The translations under genes were made by a program, and so were the position numbers. Below are positions 34,526 to 43,498 of a stretch of 64,000 nucleotides of DNA, piece after piece (the first letter of the stretch is position 1; each line of letters begins with the position of its first letter). Origin of the DNA: Streptosporangium pseudovulgare (GTDB lineage Bacteria > Actinomycetota > Actinomycetes > Streptosporangiales > Streptosporangiaceae); the NCBI RefSeq assembly GCF_014648055.1, contig NZ_BMQJ01000001.1, positions 372,001 to 436,000 on the forward strand, read 5' to 3'. Below the pieces are notes generated by a model that saw only the letters and a program-made list of their open reading frames with translations, was not told where the DNA came from and did not search any database.

Positions 34526-36117
34526 GCCGCGAACAGCAGGATGAGCCCTCCGATGGTGTAGCAGACCATCAGGACCAGCAGCGGGATCTGCCCGGCGACC
34601 GCCTTCTCCGGCGGGAAGAGCCGTACGGACCGGTCGTGTGCGGCGACCACGCCGAGCACGTGGCCGGCCACGATGGCCAGCACCTGGACGGAGGCGATCG
34701 CGCCGGGGCCCACCACGTCCGGGTCCACGGTCCGGTCCAGGCCGAGCGAGAGGACGACCGCCCGCTGTCCCTCGATGACGAGGAGCGAGAAGTAGTGGGC
34801 GATCAGGTAGCCGACCGCGACGGGGACCAGCGAGTGGGCGAACAGCCGGGCCGCGCCGCGCCCGCCGGTCGCCCCGGCTCCCCCGCTCGCACGGCCTTCC
34901 CCGCTCGTACCGACCGCTCCGCCGGACGGCACGGCTCGCCCGCTCGCACGGCCTTCCCCGCTCGCGCCGACCGCTCCGCCGGACGGCACGGGTACGGCGG
35001 CGGCCCCGACCCGTCCGGCCCGGCCGATCAGTCCGGCGGCGGCGGTGCAGGCCCGGTAGAGGGCCGCCACGAGGCCGATCGCGGCGAGCAGGCCGAGCGT
35101 CCCGGTGACCGTACGGCCCAGCGGCCCGGTCTGCAGGAGTTCCACCCACCACGGGGAGTCGGAGAACCCGTCGTATCCGGTGGTGCCCAGCAGCACGCAC
35201 ACGACGGCGACCAGCCCCGGGGCCGGACGCAGGGCGTCGAGCCCGTCGAGGGGGTTGCGCAGGACCAGCCTGCCGTCGTCCCTGCGGCCGAGGGGCGAGA
35301 GGCGGCCGATCAGGGCGGAGTAGACCTCGAAGGCGTCGGCCCGGTCGAACCACCGCGTCCCGTACCGGAAGGCCGCGGCCAGGTGGGCGGCGCCGTACAG
35401 GGTGAAGAAGACGGCCAGCGTGGTCGTCGAGGCGGGGGCGGGCGAGGCCAGTTCCATCCAGGCGAAGGCGGTCAGGCCGAGCGCGGCGGGCCGGTAGCCG
35501 AACGGCGCGGGCCCCTTGTCCCGGCCGCCGAGCAGCAGGTGGATCGTGCGCAGCGGGTTGAGGAGCCGCCATACCGGCCCGAGCAGCAGCGACGCCGGGA
35601 TCAGTCCGGTCCAGAGGATCACGTAGACCAGGTGGGCGGCCGGGTTCCGGCCGGGGTCGTCGGGCCCGAGGAGCGTCCAGGCCGCGGTGAAGACGGCCCC
35701 GGCCAGCCCGATGACCCGCAGCGTCCACCGGACCCGTGCCCCCTCGGGGAGCCGTACCGGCCGACCGGCCGCCCCGCCGCGGAACCGCGAGTCGGCCCAG
35801 AGCAGGGCGAGCCCGAGGAACGACACGAACAGCGCCGCGAACGCCCCGGCGAAGGCGTAGAACAGCGGGATCGGCAGGTCGTGCCGGCTCCCCAGCCCAT
35901 GGGCGAGGACCCCGGTGACGTCGTGACCGGGAAGGCCGGCCAGGAGGCGGACCGGCGGCCGGGCCACGGCGTGGGACAGGACCCCGGTGACGTCGTGCCC
36001 GGTCAGCGCCTGCATCGGCGGCCCGGCCGTGGAGCGGGACAGGATCCCGGTGACGTCGTGGCCGGTCAGCGCGTGGATCGGCGGCCGGGCCGCGGTGTGG
36101 GCGAGGAGGCGCGTCAT
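34522..36117 (-). CDS. Polytopic membrane protein with N-terminal GHDVTG repeats
   Basis: A 531-residue membrane protein of unknown function with about eleven hydrophobic segments. The first 75 residues contain three copies of a GHDVTGVL/ILS unit (spacing 24 and 21 residues), of which the last runs into AHGLGSRHDLPIPLFYAFAGAF, the probable original N-terminus. A loop with Ser/Gly/Arg repeats (PSGGAVGASGEGRASG) separates the membrane halves. ATG 36117 overlaps the stop of the cupredoxin-like lipoprotein gene by four bases. Its partners point to an envelope role. Confidence 0.75.
   Translation of the reverse strand: MTRLLAHTAARPPIHALTGHDVTGILSRSTAGPPMQALTGHDVTGVLSHAVARPPVRLLAGLPGHDVTGVLAHGLGSRHDLPIPLFYAFAGAFAALFVSFLGLALLWADSRFRGGAAGRPVRLPEGARVRWTLRVIGLAGAVFTAAWTLLGPDDPGRNPAAHLVYVILWTGLIPASLLLGPVWRLLNPLRTIHLLLGGRDKGPAPFGYRPAALGLTAFAWMELASPAPASTTTLAVFFTLYGAAHLAAAFRYGTRWFDRADAFEVYSALIGRLSPLGRRDDGRLVLRNPLDGLDALRPAPGLVAVVCVLLGTTGYDGFSDSPWWVELLQTGPLGRTVTGTLGLLAAIGLVAALYRACTAAAGLIGRAGRVGAAAVPVPSGGAVGASGEGRASGRAVPSGGAVGTSGEGRASGGAGATGGRGAARLFAHSLVPVAVGYLIAHYFSLLVIEGQRAVVLSLGLDRTVDPDVVGPGAIASVQVLAIVAGHVLGVVAAHDRSVRLFPPEKAVAGQIPLLVLMVCYTIGGLILLFAA
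35911..36060. repeat. three copies of CCCGGTGACGTCGTG in a 63/72-bp repeat
   Basis: Identical 15-mers at 35911, 35983 and 36046, inside longer diverged units; both spacings are multiples of three. They encode the HDVTGV/I repeats of the membrane protein. Confidence 0.85.
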
Positions 36118-36515
36118 CGGATGACGAGCTGGGTCAGGACGAGGCCGGACTCGTGGGTCTCGACCTCGAACAGCCCGGTGCGGTCGGCGACGACGTCGAG
36201 GGTGACGGGCCTGCCGGGCTCCAGGCGGCGGGTGAGGTCGAAGCCGTGGACGTGGATCTCGTCGGCGACGTCGGAGGTGACGACCAGGCGGACCGCCTGT
36301 CCCCTGGTGACCTCGACGCGGCCGGGCGGCGGGGTCACCCGGCCGCCGGTGACGGTGATCTCGACCGTCGGCCCCTTGGGAGCGCCGTAGGCGTCGTAGG
36401 GCGGGGGCGCGGAGGCCACGCTGTGGTCGGTGCCGGGATTGTGGTGTCCGGTGGAGACGTTGCAGGCGGCCAGCAGCAGGCAGGCGCCCAGGGCCGCCAC
36501 CGCCCGCCGCCTCAC
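36114..36515 (-). CDS. Cupredoxin-like lipoprotein
   Basis: A 133-residue lipoprotein. The signal RRRAVAALGACLLLAAC gives a lipobox LLAAC with Cys18 as lipidation site. The mature part (VEITVTGGRVTPPPGRVEVTRGQAVRLVVTSDVADEIHVHGFD ... GLFEVETHE, given here in parts) follows the cupredoxin beta-sandwich pattern. Histidines in EIHVHGFD and ETHESG could bind metal, but the usual Cys ligand is missing, so copper binding is uncertain. GTG 36515 overlaps the beta-helix gene stop by four bases (GTGA). Confidence 0.8.
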   Translation of the reverse strand: MRRRAVAALGACLLLAACNVSTGHHNPGTDHSVASAPPPYDAYGAPKGPTVEITVTGGRVTPPPGRVEVTRGQAVRLVVTSDVADEIHVHGFDLTRRLEPGRPVTLDVVADRTGLFEVETHESGLVLTQLVIR

Positions 36516-38635
36516 GCGGGCACCTCCTCGGCGGGGGCCGCCGCCGTACGGCTCGGCCTGCGGGCGAGCAGGACGACCGCCCAGAGGACCCAGACCCCGC
36601 AGAGCAGGCCCCGGATCCAGCCGGGGCCGACCGGCAGCAGCGGGATCATCACGACCGCCTTGTCGAACGCGTCGATCAGGGCGAGGACGCCGAGCACGAC
36701 CGTGAACCAGCCGAACCCCCGGCCCCTCCGCGGCCCTCCGGCTCCGGTTTCCACTCCGGCGCCGGTCCCGCCGGCGGCCCCGGCTCCGGCCTCCCCGGCC
36801 CCGGCGGCGACCCCGGCTCCGGTCCCGCCGCGTGACCGGCCACCGGGCCGCAGCCACAGCAGGCCCGCGCCGATCCACCACGCCCCCATCAGCACCAGGG
36901 CGGCGGCGGGCAGCGGGGTGTGGCCGTAGGCCGCGCCGAGGACGTCCAGGGTCAGGCCCGTGAGCCCGGCGACCGTGACGGCCAGACCGGCCCGGGAGCG
37001 GAGCGCGCGGCGCCGGAGCAGGACCGCGACCAGGCCGAGCGCGAGGGAGCCGGCGAGGGCGAGCTGCACCTCGACCCTGGCCGCGCCCGCCGCGCCGTAC
37101 CATTCGCAGCCGGCCGGGAGGCGCCGCTCGCGGATGCTGTAGTCGTTGCACAGGTAGCCCTTGGCGAGCTTGACCGGTTCGCCGAGGATCCGGGACGGCC
37201 CGGCCGAGCCGCAGGCGGGCAGCGCCCACGGGGTGGAGGGGCCGGCGTCGTCCTGCCAGCAGTTACCGGTCCCCTGCCCGTCCCACGAGACGCCGGCGCC
37301 GTTGGGGCGGCTCACGCCTTCGGGCGTGACGCCGAGGCGGTTGCCCTCGTAGAGGTTGTGGTGGGAGGTGTCGAACTGCTTGCCCAGGGCCCCCTCCCCG
37401 CGGATGAAGGCGGGCACCGCGAGCAGGTCGAAGGCGGCGGACTCGTGGCCCCAGATCCAGTTGTCGCGGAAGACGTTCCAGTTGCCGCCCGCGGTGATGA
37501 TCCCGGTGCCCCGGGGCATGCCGATCTGGGGACAGACGACGCCCCGCTCGTAGCCGCGTTCGGCCGCGGGCTTGGCGCAGGTGCCGTCGGCGACGTACCG
37601 GTAGTAGTCCCGGTTGTTGTCGTGGATCCGGTTGCGCTCGAAGCGGGCGTGGTTCTGCGGCAGGCCCGGGTGCCCGGCGAACGCGCTGTCCATCGAGGCG
37701 CCGCCCATGTTGTCGAAGAACTCGTTGTCGTGGACGTACACCGAGTCGCCCGCCGTGCCGGAGTAGCCGACCATGTTGCCGTGGCTCTTGCAGCGCCGGA
37801 TCTCGATGGAGTAGCGCGGCACGTCGTGGCCCCGGCCGTCGTTGATGTTCGAGGCGCTGCCCGGGTAGAGCCCGGAGTCGCCGTTGCCGTGCGACTCGCA
37901 GTCGGTGTAGAGGCCGTGGTCGCTGGCGAAGGTCAGGAAGCCGTACTCGTCGTTCCAGCGGGTGAGCATCGTGTCGATGACGAAGCCGTCGGCGGCGAGG
38001 ATGTAGATCGAGTTGAACGTGGTCCGCTGGGCGGTGAAGTTGCGGAAGTAGATCCCGTTGGCCGTGTCGGCGCGGATCGCGTTGAGCTTCCGGTACTGCG
38101 CGTCGATGATCACGTCCGTCGGCTTAGCGCCGGTGCCCTCGATCTGCAGGTCCTTGATCCCGAGGATGGCGACCAGGTTCTGGTTGTGCGGGCACTGCCG
38201 CTGCTGCTCGTAGGAGAGGATCTGGTAGCCCCAGGCCGACCAGCGGGCGGGCAGGTGGGCGCAGGCGCCGGTGGGCTCCGGCAGGCTGGGCTCCTCCAGG
38301 TAGACGCCGGGCAGGATCGCGATGTTCATTCCGGGCCGGTCGACCTTGTCCACCGCCTCCTGCAGGTGGCGGTACCCCTGCCCCTGGCAGCGGTCGAACA
38401 GCTCCAGGTTGCGCCGCCTGAGGTCGGGCGGGAAGTCCGCGATCCGCCTGCCGAAGTCGGCGCGGTCGCTCTTGCAGACCAGCAGGTCGGGTTCCCCGGT
38501 ACGGTGCACCGGGACGCTGCCCGTGCCGTCGGGGAGTTTCACGGGGCGTTCCTCGTGGGCGAGGGCCGCGGAGGCGGGCAGCAGCAGGGCGAGGGTCAGC
38601 GCGACGACGGTCGCGGCCCCGCGTAACGGGCGCAT
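36512..38635 (-). CDS. Secreted right-handed beta-helix protein with C-terminal membrane helices
   Basis: A 707-residue exported protein. Signal peptide (VVALTLALLLPASAALA), then a Cys-containing domain and a right-handed parallel beta-helix (about 120-430) rich in N/D/G turns such as NGIYFRNFTAQRTTFNSIYILAADG, DSVYVHDNEFFDN and RFERNRIHDNN. About four membrane helices follow residue 530, separated by a long Gly/Ala linker. Such folds occur in pectate lyases, but no catalytic Arg/Asp set is evident, so a carbohydrate- or metal-related envelope function is only a guess. ATG 38635 starts the four-gene operon. Confidence 0.75.
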   Translation of the reverse strand: MRPLRGAATVVALTLALLLPASAALAHEERPVKLPDGTGSVPVHRTGEPDLLVCKSDRADFGRRIADFPPDLRRRNLELFDRCQGQGYRHLQEAVDKVDRPGMNIAILPGVYLEEPSLPEPTGACAHLPARWSAWGYQILSYEQQRQCPHNQNLVAILGIKDLQIEGTGAKPTDVIIDAQYRKLNAIRADTANGIYFRNFTAQRTTFNSIYILAADGFVIDTMLTRWNDEYGFLTFASDHGLYTDCESHGNGDSGLYPGSASNINDGRGHDVPRYSIEIRRCKSHGNMVGYSGTAGDSVYVHDNEFFDNMGGASMDSAFAGHPGLPQNHARFERNRIHDNNRDYYRYVADGTCAKPAAERGYERGVVCPQIGMPRGTGIITAGGNWNVFRDNWIWGHESAAFDLLAVPAFIRGEGALGKQFDTSHHNLYEGNRLGVTPEGVSRPNGAGVSWDGQGTGNCWQDDAGPSTPWALPACGSAGPSRILGEPVKLAKGYLCNDYSIRERRLPAGCEWYGAAGAARVEVQLALAGSLALGLVAVLLRRRALRSRAGLAVTVAGLTGLTLDVLGAAYGHTPLPAAALVLMGAWWIGAGLLWLRPGGRSRGGTGAGVAAGAGEAGAGAAGGTGAGVETGAGGPRRGRGFGWFTVVLGVLALIDAFDKAVVMIPLLPVGPGWIRGLLCGVWVLWAVVLLARRPSRTAAAPAEEVPA

Positions 38636-38642
38636 GGCCGCG

Positions 38643-38648
38643 AGAGTA
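38643..38648 (-). promoter_or_regulatory. -10 element of the beta-helix operon
   Basis: On the minus strand TACTCT with seven bases before ATG 38635, again a leaderless arrangement. The palindrome at 38649-38659 touches it directly. Confidence 0.45.
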
Positions 38649-38659
38649 GAACAATGTTC
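38649..38659. promoter_or_regulatory. palindromic operator candidate GAACAATGTTC
   Basis: Perfect inverted repeat GAACA-a-TGTTC immediately upstream of the -10, so a bound protein would block RNA polymerase. The TetR encoded by the last gene of the operon is the obvious candidate. Confidence 0.55.
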
Positions 38660-38740
38660 ATCTTTTGCCCAGGCCTGTTTTCGGGCGCCGGGCCCGGGAC
38701 CGGTCCCCCGGACGGGGCCGGCCCCCGGACGGACCGGTTC

Positions 38741-39361
38741 TCAGGCGGCGGGCGCCAGGCCGGCCAGGAGCTGGTCGACGATCCGCTCGGCGATGCCGGC
38801 CGGTGACTCCGTGGTCCCGTCGGGTCCCGCGTCGCGCATGTACCACGTGACGGTGCCGATCAGCGCCGCCATCGCGACGGGCACGTCGAGGTCGGCCCGG
38901 AGCTCGCCGGTGGCGGTACCCCTCCGCAGCACGGCGGCCAGCACCTCCCGGCGCGGCTCGATCAGGGCCTGGCGGACCCGCGCGACGAGACGCGGGTGCC
39001 GCTCGGCGTCGTTCATCACGATGCTCATCACGCACCGGCGGCGCGCGTCACACGAGTCGCGCACGACGACCTCGAGGTAGGCGACGAGATCCTCGCGGAC
39101 CGACTCGCCCCGCAGCTCCGGCAGCGGCGACTTGAGCCGGGCGAGGGCGTCGACGCACAGGTCTTCCTTGTTGGCCCAGCGCCGGTAGATGGTGGTCTTG
39201 CCCACCCCGGCCCGGGCGGCGATCGCCTCGATCGACAGCTCGGCGATGTTCATGCCCTCGCCGAGCAGGTCGAGGGTGGCGTCGATGATCGCCTGTTCCG
39301 CCCGGGCGCTGCGGGGACGGCCCGCCGGGCGGGCCGCTCGCGTCTCGTCAGTCGTGCTCAT
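38741..39361 (-). CDS. TetR/AcrR regulator of the DHA2 exporter
   Basis: A 206-residue TetR regulator. HTH: AIIDATLDLLGEGMNIAELSIEAIAARAGVGKTTIYRRWANKEDLCVDAL with recognition helix KTTIYRRW. The C-terminal part (RRCVMSIVMNDAERHPRLVARVRQ) resembles the TetR_C_16-like group often linked to efflux pumps. It begins seven bases after the DHA2 exporter stop, so they share a transcript, and it likely binds the GATACG repeats upstream of that exporter. Confidence 0.88.
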   Translation of the reverse strand: MSTTDETRAARPAGRPRSARAEQAIIDATLDLLGEGMNIAELSIEAIAARAGVGKTTIYRRWANKEDLCVDALARLKSPLPELRGESVREDLVAYLEVVVRDSCDARRRCVMSIVMNDAERHPRLVARVRQALIEPRREVLAAVLRRGTATGELRADLDVPVAMAALIGTVTWYMRDAGPDGTTESPAGIAERIVDQLLAGLAPAA

Positions 39362-39368
39362 CGCACGT

Positions 39369-40952
39369 CTACACTACTGCCGGTTCCCTGTCGCGGTCCC
39401 CCTCCCCGATTGCGGAGTCGGAGGCGGGAGCGACGGCCGCGCCGCCGTCGCCGGACGGCAGCCACCTGAGCGCCACCAGCGCCCCGATCAGCGTGATCGC
39501 CGCCGAGACCAGCGCGGTGACGTGCATGCCGTCCAGGAAGGCCGTCTTGGCGGGCTCCACCAGGGCCGCGCCGCGCGCGCCGAGGCTCTGGGCCACGCCC
39601 ATCGTGTCCGTCAGCGACTCGCCCGCGACGTGCCTGAGCTTCTCGGGCAGCCCGGCCAGCGCGGGGGCGATCTCGTCGCGGTAGGTCGCCGACAGCACCG
39701 AGCCGAGCAGGGCCACGCCGAGCGCGCCCGCGACCTGCCGGACGGTGTTGCTCATGGCGGAGCCGACACCGGCCTTCTCCCTGGGCAGGGCCTCCATGAT
39801 CGCGGTGGTCGCCGGCGGCATGATGTTGGCCATGGCCGCGCCCTGGACGAAGAAGACGATCTCGATGACCACGAGCGGCGTGCTTCGGTCCATCAGCGCG
39901 TAGGAGGCCAGCACGCCGGCCACGACGAGCATGCTCAGGGTGGCGGTCGGCTTGCCGCCGAAGCGGCGGACCATCCGCTGGCTGAGCGGGGCGAAGATGA
40001 GCTGGGCCGCGGCGAACGGGATCATCAGCGCGCCGGCCTGCAGCGGGGTGTGGCCGAGGACGACCTGCAGGTAGAAGACCAGGAAGAACATCGCGCCCAT
40101 CATCGCGAAGAACACGATGCCGATCAGGCCGACCGCGGTGGCGAAGCGGGCGTCGCGGAAGTAGGTGACGTCGAAGGCCGGGTGGTCGACGCGGCGCTCG
40201 TACCAGACGAAGAGGCCCAGTACGGCCACGCCGAGGAGCGTCGGGACGAGCACCTCGGCGCTGGCGACGGTGGCCAGCTCGCCGCCCCGGATGATGCCGT
40301 AGGTGAGGGCGACCAGGCCGATGATGGACAGCAGCACGCCGGCCGGGTCGAGCCTGGACGGCCTGGGGTCGCGCGACTCGGGCACGACCAGGGTGATGAG
40401 CACCATGGCGACCAGGACGATCGGCAGGTTGATCAGGAAGACCGAGCCCCACCAGAAGTGCTCGATCAGCAGGCCGCCGGTGATCGGGCCGATCGCCACG
40501 GCGAGGCCGACACCCCCGGCCCACACGCCGATCGCCTTACCGCGCTCGTGCGGCGGGAAGACGTTGGAGATGATGGCGAGGGTCGCCGGCATGATCGCGG
40601 CGCCGCCGACCCCCATGAACGCCCGCGCCACGATGAGCTGGCCCGGGTCCTGGGCGTAGGCGCTGGCCAGCGAGGCGAGGCCGAAGAGCGCCATGCCGAC
40701 CAGCAGCATGCGCCTGCGGCCGGTGCGGTCGCCGATGACCCCGAAGGTGAACAGCAGGCCCGCGAAGACGAGCGTGTAGGAGTTGATCGCCCATTCCATC
40801 TGGCTCTGGGTCGCGCCGAGTCCCTCCTCCGGGTCGGCGATCGTCTTGAGGGCGACGTTGAGGATCGTGTTGTCGAGGACGACGGCCAGGAGGCTGAAGA
40901 CCAGCACTCCCAGTACCTGCCATCGTCTCGGGTGGCCGAGCTGCGGTTCCAT
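39369..40952 (-). CDS. DHA2-family (14-helix) MFS drug exporter
   Basis: A 527-residue EmrB/QacA-type transporter. Features: [29 protein letters not shown] with the conserved [10 protein letters not shown] (motif D1), [13 protein letters not shown] (motif A), and [18 protein letters not shown] (motif C of antiporters). It probably expels hydrophobic cationic drugs in exchange for protons. The TetR gene follows directly and repeated GATACG/CGTATC elements lie upstream. Confidence 0.9.
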   Translation of the reverse strand: MEPQLGHPRRWQVLGVLVFSLLAVVLDNTILNVALKTIADPEEGLGATQSQMEWAINSYTLVFAGLLFTFGVIGDRTGRRRMLLVGMALFGLASLASAYAQDPGQLIVARAFMGVGGAAIMPATLAIISNVFPPHERGKAIGVWAGGVGLAVAIGPITGGLLIEHFWWGSVFLINLPIVLVAMVLITLVVPESRDPRPSRLDPAGVLLSIIGLVALTYGIIRGGELATVASAEVLVPTLLGVAVLGLFVWYERRVDHPAFDVTYFRDARFATAVGLIGIVFFAMMGAMFFLVFYLQVVLGHTPLQAGALMIPFAAAQLIFAPLSQRMVRRFGGKPTATLSMLVVAGVLASYALMDRSTPLVVIEIVFFVQGAAMANIMPPATTAIMEALPREKAGVGSAMSNTVRQVAGALGVALLGSVLSATYRDEIAPALAGLPEKLRHVAGESLTDTMGVAQSLGARGAALVEPAKTAFLDGMHVTALVSAAITLIGALVALRWLPSGDGGAAVAPASDSAIGEGDRDREPAVV

Positions 40953-40965
40953 GGGTCCCCGTTTT

Positions 40966-41036
40966 CGATACGATTAAGTTTCGCAACGTGACCGTATCGC
41001 TCCCACTTCCGATACGCAACTGTTTCGTTTCGTATT
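40966..41036. promoter_or_regulatory. clustered CGATACG/CGTATCG operator candidates
   Basis: CGATACG at 40966, its inverse CGTATCG at 40993, CGATACG again at 41010 and CGTATT at 41031, interspersed with GTTTCG. They lie 14-84 bp upstream of the DHA2 exporter in a locally AT-richer stretch, suggesting paired operators for the TetR encoded downstream. Confidence 0.55.
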
Positions 41037-41238
41037 TACCGGATGTCAATCCTCCGGAAACATCCCGGGCCGGGTCCCGGGCCGGGCCGCCGGGAGGACC
41101 CCCGCCGGCCGGGCCGGGACCATCGCCTCAGCCCGGAGCCGGACCGCCGCCCGGACCGCCGCCAGCCGCCGAACCGCCGGCCCGGACCACCGGCCCGGCC
41201 CGGGCCGTCCCGGATTCACCGCACCGGGACGGAGCACC

Positions 41239-42441
41239 TCACACGACGGCGGCCACCGGCCGCTCCTCCGGGACCTCGGCCGGCATCCGCCGCCAGAAGG
41301 GCAGCGCGATCAGCACCATCCCCGTCGCCACCAGCCCGGCGGCGACGAAGGCCCAGCCCGGCCCGCCGTGGTCGATGATCGCCCCGGCGATCGGGGACGA
41401 GGCGGCGCCGCCGATCAGCAGCGCCGTGCCGTGCAGGCCCATCGCCTCTCCCCGCGCCGCGGCCGGGACCCGGTGGCTGAGGCCCTCGACCGTGGACGAC
41501 AGTCCCGGCGCGCACAGCAGGCCGGCCGGCAGCAGCGCCAGCAGCAGCCACCGCCAGTCGCCGCTCACCAGCCCCACCGGCACGGTGAGCAGGCCCATCC
41601 CGCCGATCAGGACCAGCGGCGAGGCGCCCCGGGGCAGCGTGCCGTACACGAAGCCGCCGACCAGCGAGTACAGGCACCACACCCCGATGGCCAGGCCGGT
41701 CCACGCGGTGTCACCGGCGTCCTTCACCGCCGCCACCAGGGCCAGCTCGGAGGCGGTCAGCACGAACGTCGCCGCCGCGGCGGTGCCGAGCAGCGCGACG
41801 ACGCCGGAGGTCAGCCACCGGCGGCGCGGCACCCGCTCCGCCGGGGCCGAGAGCTCCTCGGCCGAACGGGTCGGCGGGTTCAGCAGGATCAGGGCCGCGC
41901 CCGAGCCGGTCAGGCCGATCGCGACGGCGCACATCGTCCACGCGCTGCCCAGCTGCGTGACGCCGAGGACGCCGAGGGCGGGCCCGGTCATGTAGGAGAG
42001 CTCGACCATGATCGAGTCGAGGGAGAAGCCGATCCGGCGCTGGTGGGGCGGGACCAGGGCCGCCAGGCACTGCCGGATCACGCTGAACACCGGCAGGGCC
42101 AGCAACCCGGCCACCACCGAGGCGACGACCAGCACCGGGTACGGCAGCACCCACGCCGTGGACCAGAAGGCGAGCTGGGCGAAGGTGGTCACGAACAGCA
42201 CCGGGCGCAGGCCGTACCGGTCGACGAACCGCCCGGCCAGCGGCGACCCGACGGCCATCCCCACCGTCGTGGCCGCGCCGGCCCCGCCTGCCTCCAGCCA
42301 TCCCAGGCCGAGGGTGTTGTTGATGTGCAACGTCAGCGTGATGCCCGTCGCCGTGGACGGGATGCGGGCGATCATGCCCACCAGCAGCAGTGTTCGCACA
42401 CCGGGAAGCGCGAGCAGACGACGGTAAGGTTCGATGGCCAT
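41239..42441 (-). CDS. MFS transporter
   Basis: A 400-residue, 12-helix MFS protein. Loop motif [15 protein letters not shown] follows helix 2, and [29 protein letters not shown] is the second-half counterpart. Substrate unknown; group resembles sugar-efflux/SET-like exporters in general layout. ATG 42441 has GGAGG 12 bases upstream, separated by an AT-rich spacer. It is divergent from panB with 162 bp between them. Confidence 0.85.
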   Translation of the reverse strand: MAIEPYRRLLALPGVRTLLLVGMIARIPSTATGITLTLHINNTLGLGWLEAGGAGAATTVGMAVGSPLAGRFVDRYGLRPVLFVTTFAQLAFWSTAWVLPYPVLVVASVVAGLLALPVFSVIRQCLAALVPPHQRRIGFSLDSIMVELSYMTGPALGVLGVTQLGSAWTMCAVAIGLTGSGAALILLNPPTRSAEELSAPAERVPRRRWLTSGVVALLGTAAAATFVLTASELALVAAVKDAGDTAWTGLAIGVWCLYSLVGGFVYGTLPRGASPLVLIGGMGLLTVPVGLVSGDWRWLLLALLPAGLLCAPGLSSTVEGLSHRVPAAARGEAMGLHGTALLIGGAASSPIAGAIIDHGGPGWAFVAAGLVATGMVLIALPFWRRMPAEVPEERPVAAVV

Positions 42442-42603
42442 TTTTATTGCTTACCTCCGGGTGCATTCTGTCCTATGCCCCCGACAAGATCGCCACTGGA
42501 TTACCCGGCGGTGCGGGGGTGTTGCACCTTCGGAGCGCGTGCAATCATCGAAGACGTCCGGGGACGCCACTGGGGCGCCTCGAGACTTCACAGGGAGGCT
42601 CCC

Positions 42604-43449
42604 ATGTCCTCTTCCGTCACAAGCCGGCCGACCGCTCTCTACGGCGGCCAGGCGGGACGAAGGGTCACCGTCCGCGACGTGGCCGCCGCCAAGGAGCGCG
42701 GCGAGAGGTGGCCGATGGTCACCGCGTACGACGCGATGACCGCGAAGGTGTTCGACGAGGCCGGAATCCCGGTGCTGCTCGTCGGCGACTCGGCCGCCAT
42801 GGTCGTGTACGGCTACGACTCCACGCTGCCGGTCACCGTGGACGACCTGCTGCCGCTGACCGCGGCCGTGGTGCGCGGGTCGTCGCGGGCCATGGTGGTG
42901 GCCGACCTGCCGTTCGGCTCCTACCAGGCGTCCCCCCAGCAGGCCCTGGAGACGGCCGCCCGCTTCATGAAGGAGGGCGGGGCGCACGCGGTCAAGCTGG
43001 AGGGCGGCCGCCGGGTGCTGCCGCAGGTCGAGGCGCTGGTCTCGGCGGGCATCCCGGTCATGGCGCACCTCGGCCTGACCCCCCAGTCGGTCAACACCTT
43101 CGGCGGCTACCGCGTCCAGGGCCGCGGCCAGGCCGGCGACGAGCTGATGTCCGACGCCAAGGACCTGGAGTACGCCGGGGCCTTCGCAGTGGTTCTGGAG
43201 TGCGTCCCGGCCGAGCTCGCCGAGCGGGTCACCCGGTCGCTGTCGATCCCCACCGTCGGCATCGGCGCCGGGCCCTCCACCGACGCCCAGGTCCTCGTCT
43301 GGCAGGACCTGATGGGCCTGACCCCCCACCCCGCCAAGTTCGTCAAGAAGTACTTCGACCTCGCCGGGGAGATGGACCGGGCGGTCCGCGCCTTCGCCGA
43401 CGAGGTGGCCGGCGGGGCCTTCCCGGCCGCCGAGCACAGCTACCACTGA
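42604..43449 (+). CDS. panB: 3-methyl-2-oxobutanoate hydroxymethyltransferase PanB
   Basis: First committed step of pantothenate synthesis: transfers a hydroxymethyl group from methylene-tetrahydrofolate to ketoisovalerate. The 281-residue protein has [61 protein letters not shown] and [22 protein letters not shown], all hallmarks of the decameric enzyme. GGGAGG lies five bases before ATG 42604. A strong bidirectional terminator follows. Confidence 0.97.
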   Translation: MSSSVTSRPTALYGGQAGRRVTVRDVAAAKERGERWPMVTAYDAMTAKVFDEAGIPVLLVGDSAAMVVYGYDSTLPVTVDDLLPLTAAVVRGSSRAMVVADLPFGSYQASPQQALETAARFMKEGGAHAVKLEGGRRVLPQVEALVSAGIPVMAHLGLTPQSVNTFGGYRVQGRGQAGDELMSDAKDLEYAGAFAVVLECVPAELAERVTRSLSIPTVGIGAGPSTDAQVLVWQDLMGLTPHPAKFVKKYFDLAGEMDRAVRAFADEVAGGAFPAAEHSYH

Positions 43450-43457
43450 CGCGCCGC

Positions 43458-43497
43458 CGCGCCGCCGTACCGGCTCGCGGGCCGGTACGGCGGCGCG
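43458..43497. terminator. bidirectional terminator between panB and the dehydratase
   Basis: A perfect 17-bp stem (43458-43474 with 43481-43497) and six-base loop, exactly between convergent stops. Confidence 0.85.
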
Positions 43498-43498
43498 G

